Made by a program: the position numbers and the translations under genes | Shown: one piece after another, positions 43,616 to 51,421 of the stretch | Position numbering within the stretch: position 1 is the stretch's first letter | Layout of the letters: each line of letters opens with the position of its first letter | The notes under the pieces: generated by a model | What the model saw: the letters and a program-made list of their open reading frames with translations, nothing else | What the model was told of the DNA's origin: nothing | The model's database searches: none | Source: Arthrobacter sp. ISL-65 | GTDB taxonomy: Bacteria; Actinomycetota; Actinomycetes; Actinomycetales; Micrococcaceae | Direction: 5' to 3' | DNA: 64,000 nt | Assembly: GCF_018613795.1 (NCBI RefSeq) | Contig: NZ_JAGGPN010000028.1 | Location: 1 to 64,000 of the forward strand

Positions 43616-44299
43616 ATGAGCCTTGTAGAGACGAGCATCCAGACGTCCGAAACGCCGCTGGGCCGCGATGACCTCGCCCGGATGGTGGCGCGGGACATCG
43701 CGCCGGGGTCGTTCGTGAACCTGGGGATCGGCCAGCCCACCCTGGTGTCCAACTACCTCAAGCCGGAGCAGAACATCACGCTTCACACCGAGAACGGCAT
43801 GCTGGGCATGGGTCCGGTGGCCACCGGGGACCAGATCGACGGGGACCTCATCAACGCCGGCAAGATCGCCGTCACCGAACTCCCCGGGGCGTCCTACTTC
43901 CACCACGCCGACTCGTTCGCGATCATGCGCGGCGGGCACCTGGACATCTGCGTCCTCGGCGCGTTCCAGGTCTCCGCGACCGGTGACCTCGCCAACTGGC
44001 ACACCGGCGCCCCGGACGCCATCCCCGCGGTGGGCGGTGCGATGGACCTGGCCACCGGCGCCAAGGACGTGTTCGTGATGATGACGCTGCTGACCAGGGA
44101 AGGTGCCTCCAAGATCGTGGAAGCCTGCACCTACCCGCTGACCGGGCTGGGCTGCGTGACCCGCGTGTACACCGACAAGGCGGTGTTCCTGACCGGACCC
44201 GACGGCGTCCGCGTCCGCGAAACCTTCGGCTGCACGCTCGAGGAACTCCAGGCCCTGGTGCCCGTCCCCCTTACGGCAGCCCCCGCCGTCGAGCGTTAA
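43616..44299 (+). CDS. pcaJ: 3-oxoadipate CoA-transferase subunit B
   Basis: The 227-residue beta subunit carries the catalytic Glu in LHTENGMLGMG and the loop VNLGIGQPTLV. The start at ATG 43616 follows AGGTGG and the pcaI stop by one base; a frame open to 43556 overlaps pcaI and is not homologous. It completes the route from protocatechuate to succinyl-CoA plus acetyl-CoA with pcaF. Confidence 0.92.
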   Translation: MSLVETSIQTSETPLGRDDLARMVARDIAPGSFVNLGIGQPTLVSNYLKPEQNITLHTENGMLGMGPVATGDQIDGDLINAGKIAVTELPGASYFHHADSFAIMRGGHLDICVLGAFQVSATGDLANWHTGAPDAIPAVGGAMDLATGAKDVFVMMTLLTREGASKIVEACTYPLTGLGCVTRVYTDKAVFLTGPDGVRVRETFGCTLEELQALVPVPLTAAPAVER

Positions 44300-44303
44300 C
44301 CAA

Positions 44304-44367
44304 GCGCGAACGGACACTTGGCACCCCTGACCCGCGCTCGGGCGGGGCCGGAAGTGTCCGTTCGCGC
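44304..44367. repeat. Long inverted repeat between pcaJ and pcaR
   Basis: Perfect 16-bp arms GCGCGAACGGACACTT (44304-44319) and its complement (44352-44367) surround a 32-nt GC-rich spacer. It begins 4 nt after the pcaJ stop and ends 18 nt before pcaR. It may be the terminator of pcaFIJ, an operator of pcaR, or both. There is no T run. Confidence 0.6.
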
Positions 44368-44385
44368 CGATTAGGATTGGTAACC

Positions 44386-45225
44386 ATGACCGACGCAGCA
44401 GCAGGGACCGCGCCCCGGGCGGGCCGCCCGCCGAAGGACGGCGCGGCGCCGGCGGCCAGTGACCAGTATGTGCAGTCGCTCGCGCGCGGTCTCGCGGTGA
44501 TCCGCGCGTTCGACACAGAGCATGCCGACATGACGCTCACCGAGGTGGCTGCCCGCACGGATCTCACTCGCGCCACGGCCCGGCGCTTCCTGCACACGCT
44601 GGTGGAGCTCGGCTACGTCCGGACCGACGGCAAGACTTTCGCGCTTACGGCCCAGGTGCTGCAGCTCGGCTACGCCTACCTTTCAGGTCTCTCCCTGCCG
44701 CAGCTGGCCCAGCCGCACCTTGAAGAGCTGTCGCTGAAGTTGGGGGAGTCGACGTCGGCAGCGGTGCTGGACGGGACCGATATCGCCTACATCGCCAGGG
44801 TTACCACGCGCCGGATCATGACGATCGGCATCACCGTGGGCACCAGGTTCCCCGCCTATGCGACGTCGATGGGCAGGGTGCTGCTCGCCGGGCTTCCCCC
44901 GGAACAGCTGAAGGAATACCTGGCCGCGGCAGAGATCAAGCCGCTCACCCCCCGTGCCGTCGGCACGGTGAAGGACCTGTTGGCCGTCCTGGACAAAGTC
45001 CGGGCTCAGGGCTGGTGCCTTCTGGACCAGGAGTTAGAGCTGGGGCTGATGTCCGTGGCCGCTCCGGTTTACCACGGCCCGAAGGTGGTGGCGGCCGTCA
45101 ACGTATCTCTGCAGGCACAGTCCGTTGCCGCCAAGCCCGATCGCGAGGCCTACCTCGAGTCCGTACGCAAGGAAATCGTAGCCACGGCAGAGCGAATTTC
45201 GTCGGACTTCTCCAGCGGGCGGTAA
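44386..45225 (+). CDS. pcaR: IclR-family regulator, PcaR type
   Basis: A 279-residue regulator with the HTH MTLTEVAARTDLTRATARRF and the PcaR/PobR-type ligand domain (YVQSLARGLAVIRAFD; DIAYIARVTTRRIMTIGITVG; FPAYATSMGRVLLAGLP). This subgroup activates beta-ketoadipate genes in response to pathway intermediates. It follows pcaJ after a 16-bp inverted repeat, in the same direction. The start at 44386 was preferred to 44377 because it is the one used by the shorter, family-like N-terminus. Confidence 0.9.
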   Translation: MTDAAAGTAPRAGRPPKDGAAPAASDQYVQSLARGLAVIRAFDTEHADMTLTEVAARTDLTRATARRFLHTLVELGYVRTDGKTFALTAQVLQLGYAYLSGLSLPQLAQPHLEELSLKLGESTSAAVLDGTDIAYIARVTTRRIMTIGITVGTRFPAYATSMGRVLLAGLPPEQLKEYLAAAEIKPLTPRAVGTVKDLLAVLDKVRAQGWCLLDQELELGLMSVAAPVYHGPKVVAAVNVSLQAQSVAAKPDREAYLESVRKEIVATAERISSDFSSGR

Positions 45226-45426
45226 GGAACGCGGGGCCACCCACAAGCGGGTTCATCTCCGTTGGGGTCGTGAGCGGAAGTAGTTGTTGCGGGTCACCCT
45301 CCCGCCACGCGCCCGTGGGCCATAGACTCTAGCCAACTACGTGCAGCAGCGCCGCTCCGTTTATCCCGCCCCGGGCGGGACCCACCAGAGCAGAAGCCGT
45401 TGCACCCGTTGGAAGGGAAGTGGCGG

Positions 45427-46674
45427 GTGAAGCTGGGCATAGCGCGGGAGCGCCGGGAAGGTGAACGGCGGGTGGCCGCGACGCCGGAAACCGTGAAGCA
45501 GCTGGCCGGACTGGGCCTGGAGGTGCTGATCGAATCCCGGGCGGGTGTTTCCGCCGGGCATGCCGACGACGAATACCGCCAGGCCGGCGCCCACATCGTT
45601 TCCGACCTCGATCCCGCCGGGCTGGACATCCTGGCACACGTCCGCCCGCTGGAACTTCCGACGGCGACAGCCCTGAGGCGCGGTGCCGTCACCGTGGGTC
45701 TGGCGTCGCCGTCGTCCGAACTCGCCACCGTCAGGGCACTCGCCGCAGGCGGGGTCACGTCCTTCGCGCTGGAACTCGTGCCGCGCATTTCCCGGGCCCA
45801 ATCCATGGACGCCCTGTCCTCGCAGGCCCTTGTGGCCGGCTACCGCTGCGTCCTCGAAGCCGCCATCCGCCTGCCCCGCTTCTTCCCGCTGTACATGACC
45901 GCCGCCGGAACCGTCCCGCCCGCGCGGGTGCTGGTGCTCGGCGTCGGTGTGGCCGGGCTGCAGGCGATCGGAACGGCGAAGCGGCTCGGCGCACGCGTCT
46001 CCGCCAACGACATCCGGCCCTCCTCCGCGGAAGAGGTCACGTCCATGGGCGGCACCTTCATCAAGCTGGATCTGGAGACCGCAGAGGCGGCCGGCGGGTA
46101 CGCCCGTGAGCTCAGTGCTGACCGCGGTGCCCTGCAGCGGCAACTGCTGGCACCGCACGTTGCCGATGCCGACGTGCTGATCACCACGGCGGCCGTTCCC
46201 GGCAGGCACGCCCCGCTCCTGGTGACCCGTGAAATGGTGCAGGGCATGCGGCCCGGATCGGTCGTCGTCGACCTCGCCGCGGAGTCCGGCGGCAACGTCG
46301 AGGGGTCCGTAGCCGGCCGGGACATCCACGTCCCCACCGCAGACGGAAGGGGGACCGTCGCCATCGTCGGCCTCAAGGACGCGCCGTCGGCTATGCCCAC
46401 GGACGCCTCCCGGCTCTACGCGAAGAACGTGGCCAACCTGCTGGCGCTCATGACGCGGGACGGGATTGTGGCCCCGGATTTCGACGACGACGTGATAGCA
46501 GGTGCCTGCCTGACGCACGACGGCGTGGTGCGGCACTCGCCGACGGCGGAGGCTCTGGCGGCTCTCGCCGGGGAGAACGCGCCGGACGGCGCCGTCAGGC
46601 GAAGCGCCACGGGACGCGCCAGAGGACATCCCCGACGAAACGGACAACGAACTCGCAGACGAGTTGGCAAATGA
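45427..46674 (+). CDS. pntA: NAD(P) transhydrogenase subunit alpha part 1; 3' end likely frameshifted
   Basis: The NAD(H)-binding peripheral domain of proton-translocating transhydrogenase. GTG 45427 opens VKLGIARERREGERRVAATP, as in PntA; the Rossmann loop VLVLGVGVAGLQAIGTAKRLG and the RPSSAEEVTSMGG region follow. The last 26 or so residues of the 415 are strongly basic (RRSATGRARGHPRRNGQRTR), which is unusual. A one-base shift near 46600 would instead give an acidic tail (EAPRDAPEDIPDETDNELAD and on) ending in TGA that overlaps the next ATG by one base. See findings. Confidence 0.88.
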   Translation: MKLGIARERREGERRVAATPETVKQLAGLGLEVLIESRAGVSAGHADDEYRQAGAHIVSDLDPAGLDILAHVRPLELPTATALRRGAVTVGLASPSSELATVRALAAGGVTSFALELVPRISRAQSMDALSSQALVAGYRCVLEAAIRLPRFFPLYMTAAGTVPPARVLVLGVGVAGLQAIGTAKRLGARVSANDIRPSSAEEVTSMGGTFIKLDLETAEAAGGYARELSADRGALQRQLLAPHVADADVLITTAAVPGRHAPLLVTREMVQGMRPGSVVVDLAAESGGNVEGSVAGRDIHVPTADGRGTVAIVGLKDAPSAMPTDASRLYAKNVANLLALMTRDGIVAPDFDDDVIAGACLTHDGVVRHSPTAEALAALAGENAPDGAVRRSATGRARGHPRRNGQRTRRRVGK

Positions 46675-46710
46675 CCCAGTGAAGGCGTCAGAAAACGAAG
46701 GGGTGGTCTG

Positions 46711-47055
46711 ATGGACGGCATCAGCCTGCTGACCATCACCGTGCTTGCGGTGTTTGTCGGCTTCGAAGTGGTGTCAAAGGTTTCCAGCACGCTGCATACA
46801 CCCCTGATGTCCGGTGCGAACGCGATCCACGGGATCATCCTGGTGGGCGCCATCATCGTCGCCGGCCAGGCCACGCACCCATGGGTCCTCGCGGTGGCGC
46901 TGCTGGCGGTGGTGCTTGCCACGGCGAACCTTGTGGGCGGCTTTGTGGTGACGGACCGCATGCTGGAGATGTTCCGGGGCCGCAAGCCGGGTAAACCGGC
47001 CCCGCCCGGTGTTACGCGAGGTAAGACCAAGGAGAGCACGGAGGCCAAGCGTTGA
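46711..47055 (+). CDS. NAD(P) transhydrogenase subunit alpha part 2
   Basis: A 114-residue membrane subunit (PntAB type) with three helices: ISLLTITVLAVFVGFEVVSK, THPWVLAVALLAVVLATANL and an intervening GIILVGAIIVAGQ segment. It forms part of the proton channel with PntB. The ATG may be coupled to the ancestral end of pntA (TGATG). Its stop overlaps the TTG start of pntB. Confidence 0.9.
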   Translation: MDGISLLTITVLAVFVGFEVVSKVSSTLHTPLMSGANAIHGIILVGAIIVAGQATHPWVLAVALLAVVLATANLVGGFVVTDRMLEMFRGRKPGKPAPPGVTRGKTKESTEAKR

Positions 47056-48425
47056 CCCTCCTGGATCCCAACGTCACCGCGCTGCTCTACCTCGCGGCCG
47101 CCGTCTTTTTCATCCTGGCGTTGAAGGGCCTTAACTCCCCGCGCACCGCCCGCCGGGGCAACCTCATCGGCGCGTTTGGTGCGCTGGTCGCAGTCGTCAC
47201 CGTCTTTTTCTCGACCCGGCTGGACAACGTCCCCCTGATCCTCGGCGCCATAGCCGTGGGCTCCGGCGTGGCAGCCCCCGTGGCCAGGCGCGTCAAGATG
47301 ACCCAGATGCCGCAGCTCGTCGCCCTCTTCAACGGGGTGGGCGGCGGCGCCGCCGCCCTCGTGGCGCTGCTGGAACTGCCGCATGCGGAGGACGCCTGGG
47401 TGCGCGTCGCCGTCGTCTTCACCCTGCTGGTGGGGGCGGTGTCCTTCGCCGGCTCCGCCGTGACCTTCGCGAAGCTGCAGGAGCTCATGACCACCCGCCC
47501 CGTGGTGTTCCCCGGCCTGCCGGTGCTCATGGGCGCGGTGCTGCTCGCCGCCGTCGGTGCCGCGGCCGCCGTCGTTCTTGGGGGTTCGCTGGTCCTGGCG
47601 CTGCTGCTCCTGCTGCTGGGCCTGGCGGCCGGCGTGCTGCTGGTGCTGCCGGTGGGCGGCGCCGACGTGCCGATCGTCATCTCGCTGCTCAACGCCTTCA
47701 CCGGCCTGGCGGTGGCGGCCTCGGGCCTGGTGCTGGGCAACGTGCTCCTGGTGGTGGCCGGCACGCTGGTGGGGGCGTCGGGCACCATCCTCACCCGGGC
47801 GATGGCCGCGGCCATGGGCCGCAGCGTGGCCGGCATCCTGTTCGGCGCGTTCCGGGGAGGATCGACGGCGGGATCCACCGCCGTGAGCGACCGTCCGGTC
47901 CGCTCGTCCAGCCCGGAGGACGTGGCCGTGCTGCTGGGCTACGCCCAGCGCGTGATCATCGTCCCCGGTTACGGGCTGGCCGTCGCGCAGGGACAGCACA
48001 CCGCCGCAGAGCTGGCGCAGGCCCTGGAGTCCCGGGGTACCCGCGTGGACTTCGCCATCCACCCGGTGGCGGGGCGCATGCCCGGACACATGAACGTGCT
48101 GCTCGCCGAGGCCAATGTGCCTTACGAGTCGCTCAAGGAAATGGGTGAGATCAACTCCGAGTTTCGCACCGCCGACGTCGCGCTGGTGGTGGGCGCGAAC
48201 GACGTCGTGAACCCCGCGGCCAAGACCACCGCCGGCTCACCGATCTACGGGATGCCGATCCTTGAAGTGGCGGACGCACGGCAGGTGGTGTTCCTTAAGC
48301 GCTCCATGCGCCCCGGGTTCGCCGGGATCGAGAACGACCTCATGTTCGAGCCGCAGACCACCCTGCTGTTCGGCGACGCAAAGGAGTCCCTGACGAAGGT
48401 GCTGGGCGCGGTGAAGGCCCTGTAG
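47052..48425 (+). CDS. pntB: NAD(P) transhydrogenase subunit beta
   Basis: The 457-residue subunit with about nine membrane helices and the C-terminal NADP(H)-binding domain: VIIVPGYGLAVAQGQHTAAEL, HPVAGRMPGHMNVLLAEANV and VGANDVVNPAAKT are classic. It starts with TTG inside the upstream stop (TTGA). Together the three genes use the proton gradient to make NADPH from NADH. No regulatory signal was recognised ahead of pntA. Confidence 0.93.
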   Translation: MTLLDPNVTALLYLAAAVFFILALKGLNSPRTARRGNLIGAFGALVAVVTVFFSTRLDNVPLILGAIAVGSGVAAPVARRVKMTQMPQLVALFNGVGGGAAALVALLELPHAEDAWVRVAVVFTLLVGAVSFAGSAVTFAKLQELMTTRPVVFPGLPVLMGAVLLAAVGAAAAVVLGGSLVLALLLLLLGLAAGVLLVLPVGGADVPIVISLLNAFTGLAVAASGLVLGNVLLVVAGTLVGASGTILTRAMAAAMGRSVAGILFGAFRGGSTAGSTAVSDRPVRSSSPEDVAVLLGYAQRVIIVPGYGLAVAQGQHTAAELAQALESRGTRVDFAIHPVAGRMPGHMNVLLAEANVPYESLKEMGEINSEFRTADVALVVGANDVVNPAAKTTAGSPIYGMPILEVADARQVVFLKRSMRPGFAGIENDLMFEPQTTLLFGDAKESLTKVLGAVKAL

Positions 48426-48569
48426 GGTGCAGCATCTGGGGTTTGTCCACACGCTCTCCGACACACCCTCGTTACTGAAATGTGACTTCTGGTGCACAAG
48501 TGCGATAGCCTCGGCCGGTGCCCTGGTTCCGCTCAGGGCATTCCCGGGCAGAATGCCGAGCCCTGCCGC

Positions 48570-48738
48570 TGGACCGGGATCCGTTCGCTATGACCAACAG
48601 GCAGGGACGGGGGAACCACCTTAGTACCGGCCTTGCGCGCAAGGCCTAGGGGTTAAGTCCAGACGCTTCGCCTAGCGGCGGGCAGGACCGGGTGACTCCC
48701 ATCCGAACCCGACAGCTCACCCCGCAGGCATGGGAGAG
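48570..48738 (+). ncRNA. Cyclic-di-AMP riboswitch (ydaO-yuaA)
   Basis: The conserved 3' core GGGTGACTCCCATCCGAACC, then CGACAGCTCACCCCGCAGGC, at about 48690-48730, and the 5' block ACGGGGGAACCACC near 48608-48621 match the ydaO-yuaA consensus. The leader ends about 10 nt before the NlpC/P60 gene. In actinobacteria this riboswitch controls cell-wall hydrolase genes and is an OFF switch when c-di-AMP is abundant. Confidence 0.9.
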
Positions 48739-48749
48739 GCAAATCAACC

Positions 48750-49691
48750 ATGTCACGTAAGTCCATACCCGCGCGCCACCGCGCCACCCCAACGACGTCC
48801 GTCGCCCTGCAGGGCCTGTCGTATTCCCTTAAGTCCAACGCCGCCTCGGTTGCCAAGCCGGCGGCCGCCGCCGCCGTCGCTTCCGGACTCCTCTTCGGCG
48901 CCGGAGCACCCGCACACGCAGGTGCCTACGCTCCAGAGACGCCGGACGCTGCTGCTGTGCAGTCCGTCGCTGGCCAGGCGCTGGCAGCACCCACCCAGGC
49001 GCAGGCCGCACCGGCAGTCCCCGCCCCGGCGGCCCCCGCGCCGGCAAGCGGAGGATCTGCTGTTGCCGGCGCGTCGCACACCGTTGTGCCCGGCGACACC
49101 CTTGGTGCCATCGCAGCACGCCACGGGGTGAGCCTCGACACACTGCTCGCAGAGAACGGCCTGTCCCAGGCGTCTGTCATTTACCCCGGTGACCAGATCC
49201 TCATCCCGGGACCGGGTGCAGCTGCAGCTCCCGCGGCTCCGGCAGCACCGGCCGTACCTGCGGCTCCGGCAGCCCCGGCTGTCCCCGAGCCCGCCGGCAT
49301 GGGAATCTACAACGCCTCCGCGTCGATAACGCCGGCGGCAGCAACCGCTCCGGCAGCGGCTGCAACCCAGTCAGCCAGCGGCGTGGGCGCAGCCATTGTG
49401 GCCTCTGCCCGGGCGCAGCTCGGCGCCACCCAGGACTGCACCATCTTGGTGGAACAGGCACTGCGCTCGGTCGGCAAGTCGGTCGGTGACCTCGCGCCCA
49501 CGCAGTTCCATCAGTACGGCACCCCAGTCTCCGCCCCGCAGCCCGGTGACCTGATGATCAGCGCCGGACACGTCGGCGTCTACATCGGCGGCGGGCAGGC
49601 CATTAGCAGCGGCATGAACGGCGTCAACGAAACCATCGTGCACCCGGCCTCCTGGCTCACCGGCTCCACCTACGTGCGGGTGAACGCCTAA
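48750..49691 (+). CDS. Secreted LysM-NlpC/P60 cell-wall hydrolase
   Basis: A 313-residue secreted protein. A signal helix ends near APAHAG. An Ala/Pro linker precedes a LysM peptidoglycan-binding domain (HTVVPGDTLGAIAARHGVSL; GDQILIPG), then another Ala/Pro-rich linker, then an NlpC/P60 peptidase domain with Cys in QDCTILVEQAL and His in SAGHVGVYIGGG. It should cut peptide bonds in peptidoglycan during growth or resuscitation. Control by the c-di-AMP riboswitch is expected. The 3' end shows an 18-bp tandem duplication including the stop codon. Confidence 0.9.
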   Translation: MSRKSIPARHRATPTTSVALQGLSYSLKSNAASVAKPAAAAAVASGLLFGAGAPAHAGAYAPETPDAAAVQSVAGQALAAPTQAQAAPAVPAPAAPAPASGGSAVAGASHTVVPGDTLGAIAARHGVSLDTLLAENGLSQASVIYPGDQILIPGPGAAAAPAAPAAPAVPAAPAAPAVPEPAGMGIYNASASITPAAATAPAAAATQSASGVGAAIVASARAQLGATQDCTILVEQALRSVGKSVGDLAPTQFHQYGTPVSAPQPGDLMISAGHVGVYIGGGQAISSGMNGVNETIVHPASWLTGSTYVRVNA

Positions 49692-49714
49692 CAGCGGGTG
49701 AACGCCTAACGGGC
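49673..49714 (+). repeat. Tandem duplication over the NlpC/P60 stop codon
   Basis: GCGGGTGAACGCCTAAC occurs twice, 18 bp apart, so the last coding codons (Val-Asn-Ala) and the TAA stop are copied once more just downstream. The second copy is untranslated. Confidence 0.7.
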
Positions 49715-49720
49715 GGTTCG

Positions 49721-49770
49721 GAACACACAGCAGCGGCGGGTGCACCAGCACCCGGCGTTGTTGTGTTTGG
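49721..49770. terminator. Bidirectional terminator between NlpC/P60 and lysG
   Basis: CGGGTGC, loop ACCA, GCACCCG (49737-49754) extends outward through imperfect pairing to AACACA/TGTGTT between the two convergent stops. Confidence 0.6.
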
Positions 49771-49773
49771 TGG

Positions 49774-50679
49774 CTAGTTTCGGTGTGGTGGCAGGTCTTG
49801 GGCGGCGCGGACGACGGCGTTCGTCACCTCCGCGAGGCCCGGCGAGTCCAGCGTCCACACCTGCCAGTAGAGGCGCAGGTGCTCGCTCCACGCCGGGTCG
49901 AGTTCCACGAGTGAGTTCTCCTGGTCCTGCTGGTCCGGCACCATGCCCCAGCCCAGGCCGGCATGAATCGATTCGACGTACTGGACTGAATCGGGAATGA
50001 AGTGCTGTGGGGGAGTGGCGTCGGGCGCGATGCGCGCGAGGACAGCGAGCTGGTGGGTGTCCTTCCTGTCGTACTGCATGACCGGGGCGGCGGCGAGGGC
50101 TTCCGGGGTGGGGCCGTCGGGGAACCAGCGGGCCGCAAACTCGCGCGACGCCTTGGCCCGGTACACCATGGTGCCGAGAGCGCGAATCGTGCACCCCTGC
50201 ACCGGTCGGGGATCCGCGGTGATCGCGCCTACTGCGTCGCCGGACCGCAGGAGGTCGGCTGTGGCATGCTCGTCGTCGCGCAGCAGCTCAAGGGCCACCC
50301 GGCCGCCGAGCGCAATCTCCCGGTAGGCCGCCGGCAGCCACGTCGCTATCGAGTCCGCATTAGCCACGATGGGAACCCTCAGCCGCTCAGCGCTCGGCCG
50401 CCTGCCGTCGTTCCTCTCCGTAGGTTCTGGCCCGCGCAGGCCAAGGACCGCCTCGTCGGCGAGGAGCAGCAGCTGGCGCGCTGAACGGAGGAGCTGCTCG
50501 CCCGCCGGCGTCGGCCGGACCGGCTTGAGGCGCCGCACCAGCACACTACCCACGGAGCGCTCGAGTGCCTTGATCCGTTGGCTCACGGCTGAGGGAGTGA
50601 GCCTGAGTTCCCCCGCCGCCGCGTCGAATGTCTCGTGGTCGACGACGGCGGCAAGTGCCCTGAGCTGGTCCAGTTCCAT
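49774..50679 (-). CDS. lysG: LysR-family regulator, LysG/ArgP type
   Basis: A 301-residue LysR protein with the HTH FDAAAGELRLTPSAVSQRIK and an ArgP/LysG-like effector domain (SIATWLPAAYREIA; CTIRALGTMVYRAKAS; DSVQYVESIHAGLGWGMVP). It is divergent from lysE, which it should activate when lysine or arginine builds up. The 70-nt gap contains an AT-rich region with a TGAAAC...GTTTCA inverted repeat, a plausible LysG site. Size and layout are standard. Confidence 0.9.
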   Translation of the reverse strand: MELDQLRALAAVVDHETFDAAAGELRLTPSAVSQRIKALERSVGSVLVRRLKPVRPTPAGEQLLRSARQLLLLADEAVLGLRGPEPTERNDGRRPSAERLRVPIVANADSIATWLPAAYREIALGGRVALELLRDDEHATADLLRSGDAVGAITADPRPVQGCTIRALGTMVYRAKASREFAARWFPDGPTPEALAAAPVMQYDRKDTHQLAVLARIAPDATPPQHFIPDSVQYVESIHAGLGWGMVPDQQDQENSLVELDPAWSEHLRLYWQVWTLDSPGLAEVTNAVVRAAQDLPPHRN

Positions 50680-50691
50680 GAAGATATTCTA

Positions 50692-50730
50692 ATGAAACTA
50701 CAGAAAAACTGAATTGTGTTTCAGGTTCTC
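50692..50730. promoter_or_regulatory. LysG operator/promoter region
   Basis: Between the divergent lysG and lysE starts an AT-rich segment holds TGAAAC (50693-50698) and GTTTCA (about 50718-50723) as an inverted pair. LysR-type regulators bind such interrupted dyads next to the -35 region. Confidence 0.45.
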
Positions 50731-50748
50731 CGCCCGTACCTTCGAAGA

Positions 50749-51354
50749 ATGCTTCCCTTCCTGACCGGGCTCGGAGCCGGCCTCAGCCTCATTGTCGCCA
50801 TCGGAGCCCAGAACGCGTTTGTTCTGCGGCAGGGCCTCAAACGGGAGGCCGTCTTGCCGGTTGTTCTGGTGTGCCTCGTCAGTGACGCGGTCCTGATCCT
50901 GGCCGGAGTCGCCGGGATCGGCGCGCTCATCCAGGGCGCACCGGTGCTCCTGGCCGTGGTGCGGTGGGTCGGCGTCGCGTTCCTCCTCGCCTACGCGGTC
51001 TTCGCCGCCCGGCGTGCCCTGCGGCCCGGGATCCTCAAGGCAGCTGATTCCCCGGGCAGGGGGACCGTCTGGTCTGCCGTACTCACTGCCGCCGCGATCA
51101 CCTGGCTCAACCCCCACGTTTACCTCGACACGCTTGTGCTGCTGGGCTCGCTGGCCAGCACCCACGGTGGTTCGGGCAAATGGCTCTTCGGGGCAGGGGC
51201 CGCCGCCGGCAGCGCCGTGTGGTTTCCCCTCATCGGCTACGGCGCTCGCGGACTCAGCGGCTTCTTTGCGCGGCCGGCGTCGTGGCGCTTCCTCGACGGC
51301 GGCGTCGCCGTGCTCATGCTTACCCTGGCTATCGTCCTCGCGACCGGGCGCTGA
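50749..51354 (+). CDS. lysE: LysE-family basic amino acid exporter
   Basis: A 201-residue membrane protein with five or six helices; GLGAGLSLIVAIGAQNAFVL at the start and AITWLNPHVYLDTLVLLG in the middle are diagnostic of LysE. It exports lysine and arginine. ATG 50749 follows TTCGAAGA, not a strong ribosome site. Its 3' end is partly duplicated in tandem: GCGACCGGGCrCTGACG occurs across the stop and again 20 bp later. Controlled by the divergent LysG. Confidence 0.9.
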   Translation: MLPFLTGLGAGLSLIVAIGAQNAFVLRQGLKREAVLPVVLVCLVSDAVLILAGVAGIGALIQGAPVLLAVVRWVGVAFLLAYAVFAARRALRPGILKAADSPGRGTVWSAVLTAAAITWLNPHVYLDTLVLLGSLASTHGGSGKWLFGAGAAAGSAVWFPLIGYGARGLSGFFARPASWRFLDGGVAVLMLTLAIVLATGR

Positions 51355-51376
51355 CGCGCGCGACCGGGCACTGACG

Positions 51377-51407
51377 ACCGCCGCACACTAAGGGTGTGGC
51401 CGGCGGT
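51377..51407. terminator. Bidirectional terminator between lysE and the MocR gene
   Basis: ACCGCCGCACAC pairs with GTGTGGCCGGCGGT (two extra bases bulged) between the convergent stops at 51354 and 51422. Confidence 0.55.
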
Positions 51408-51421
51408 ATAGGGCCGTGTTG

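Noticed and set aside
41674..43752. 692-codon open frame opposite pcaF and pcaI
   Set aside because: Spans two well-supported genes in antisense; typical of high-GC third-position bias.
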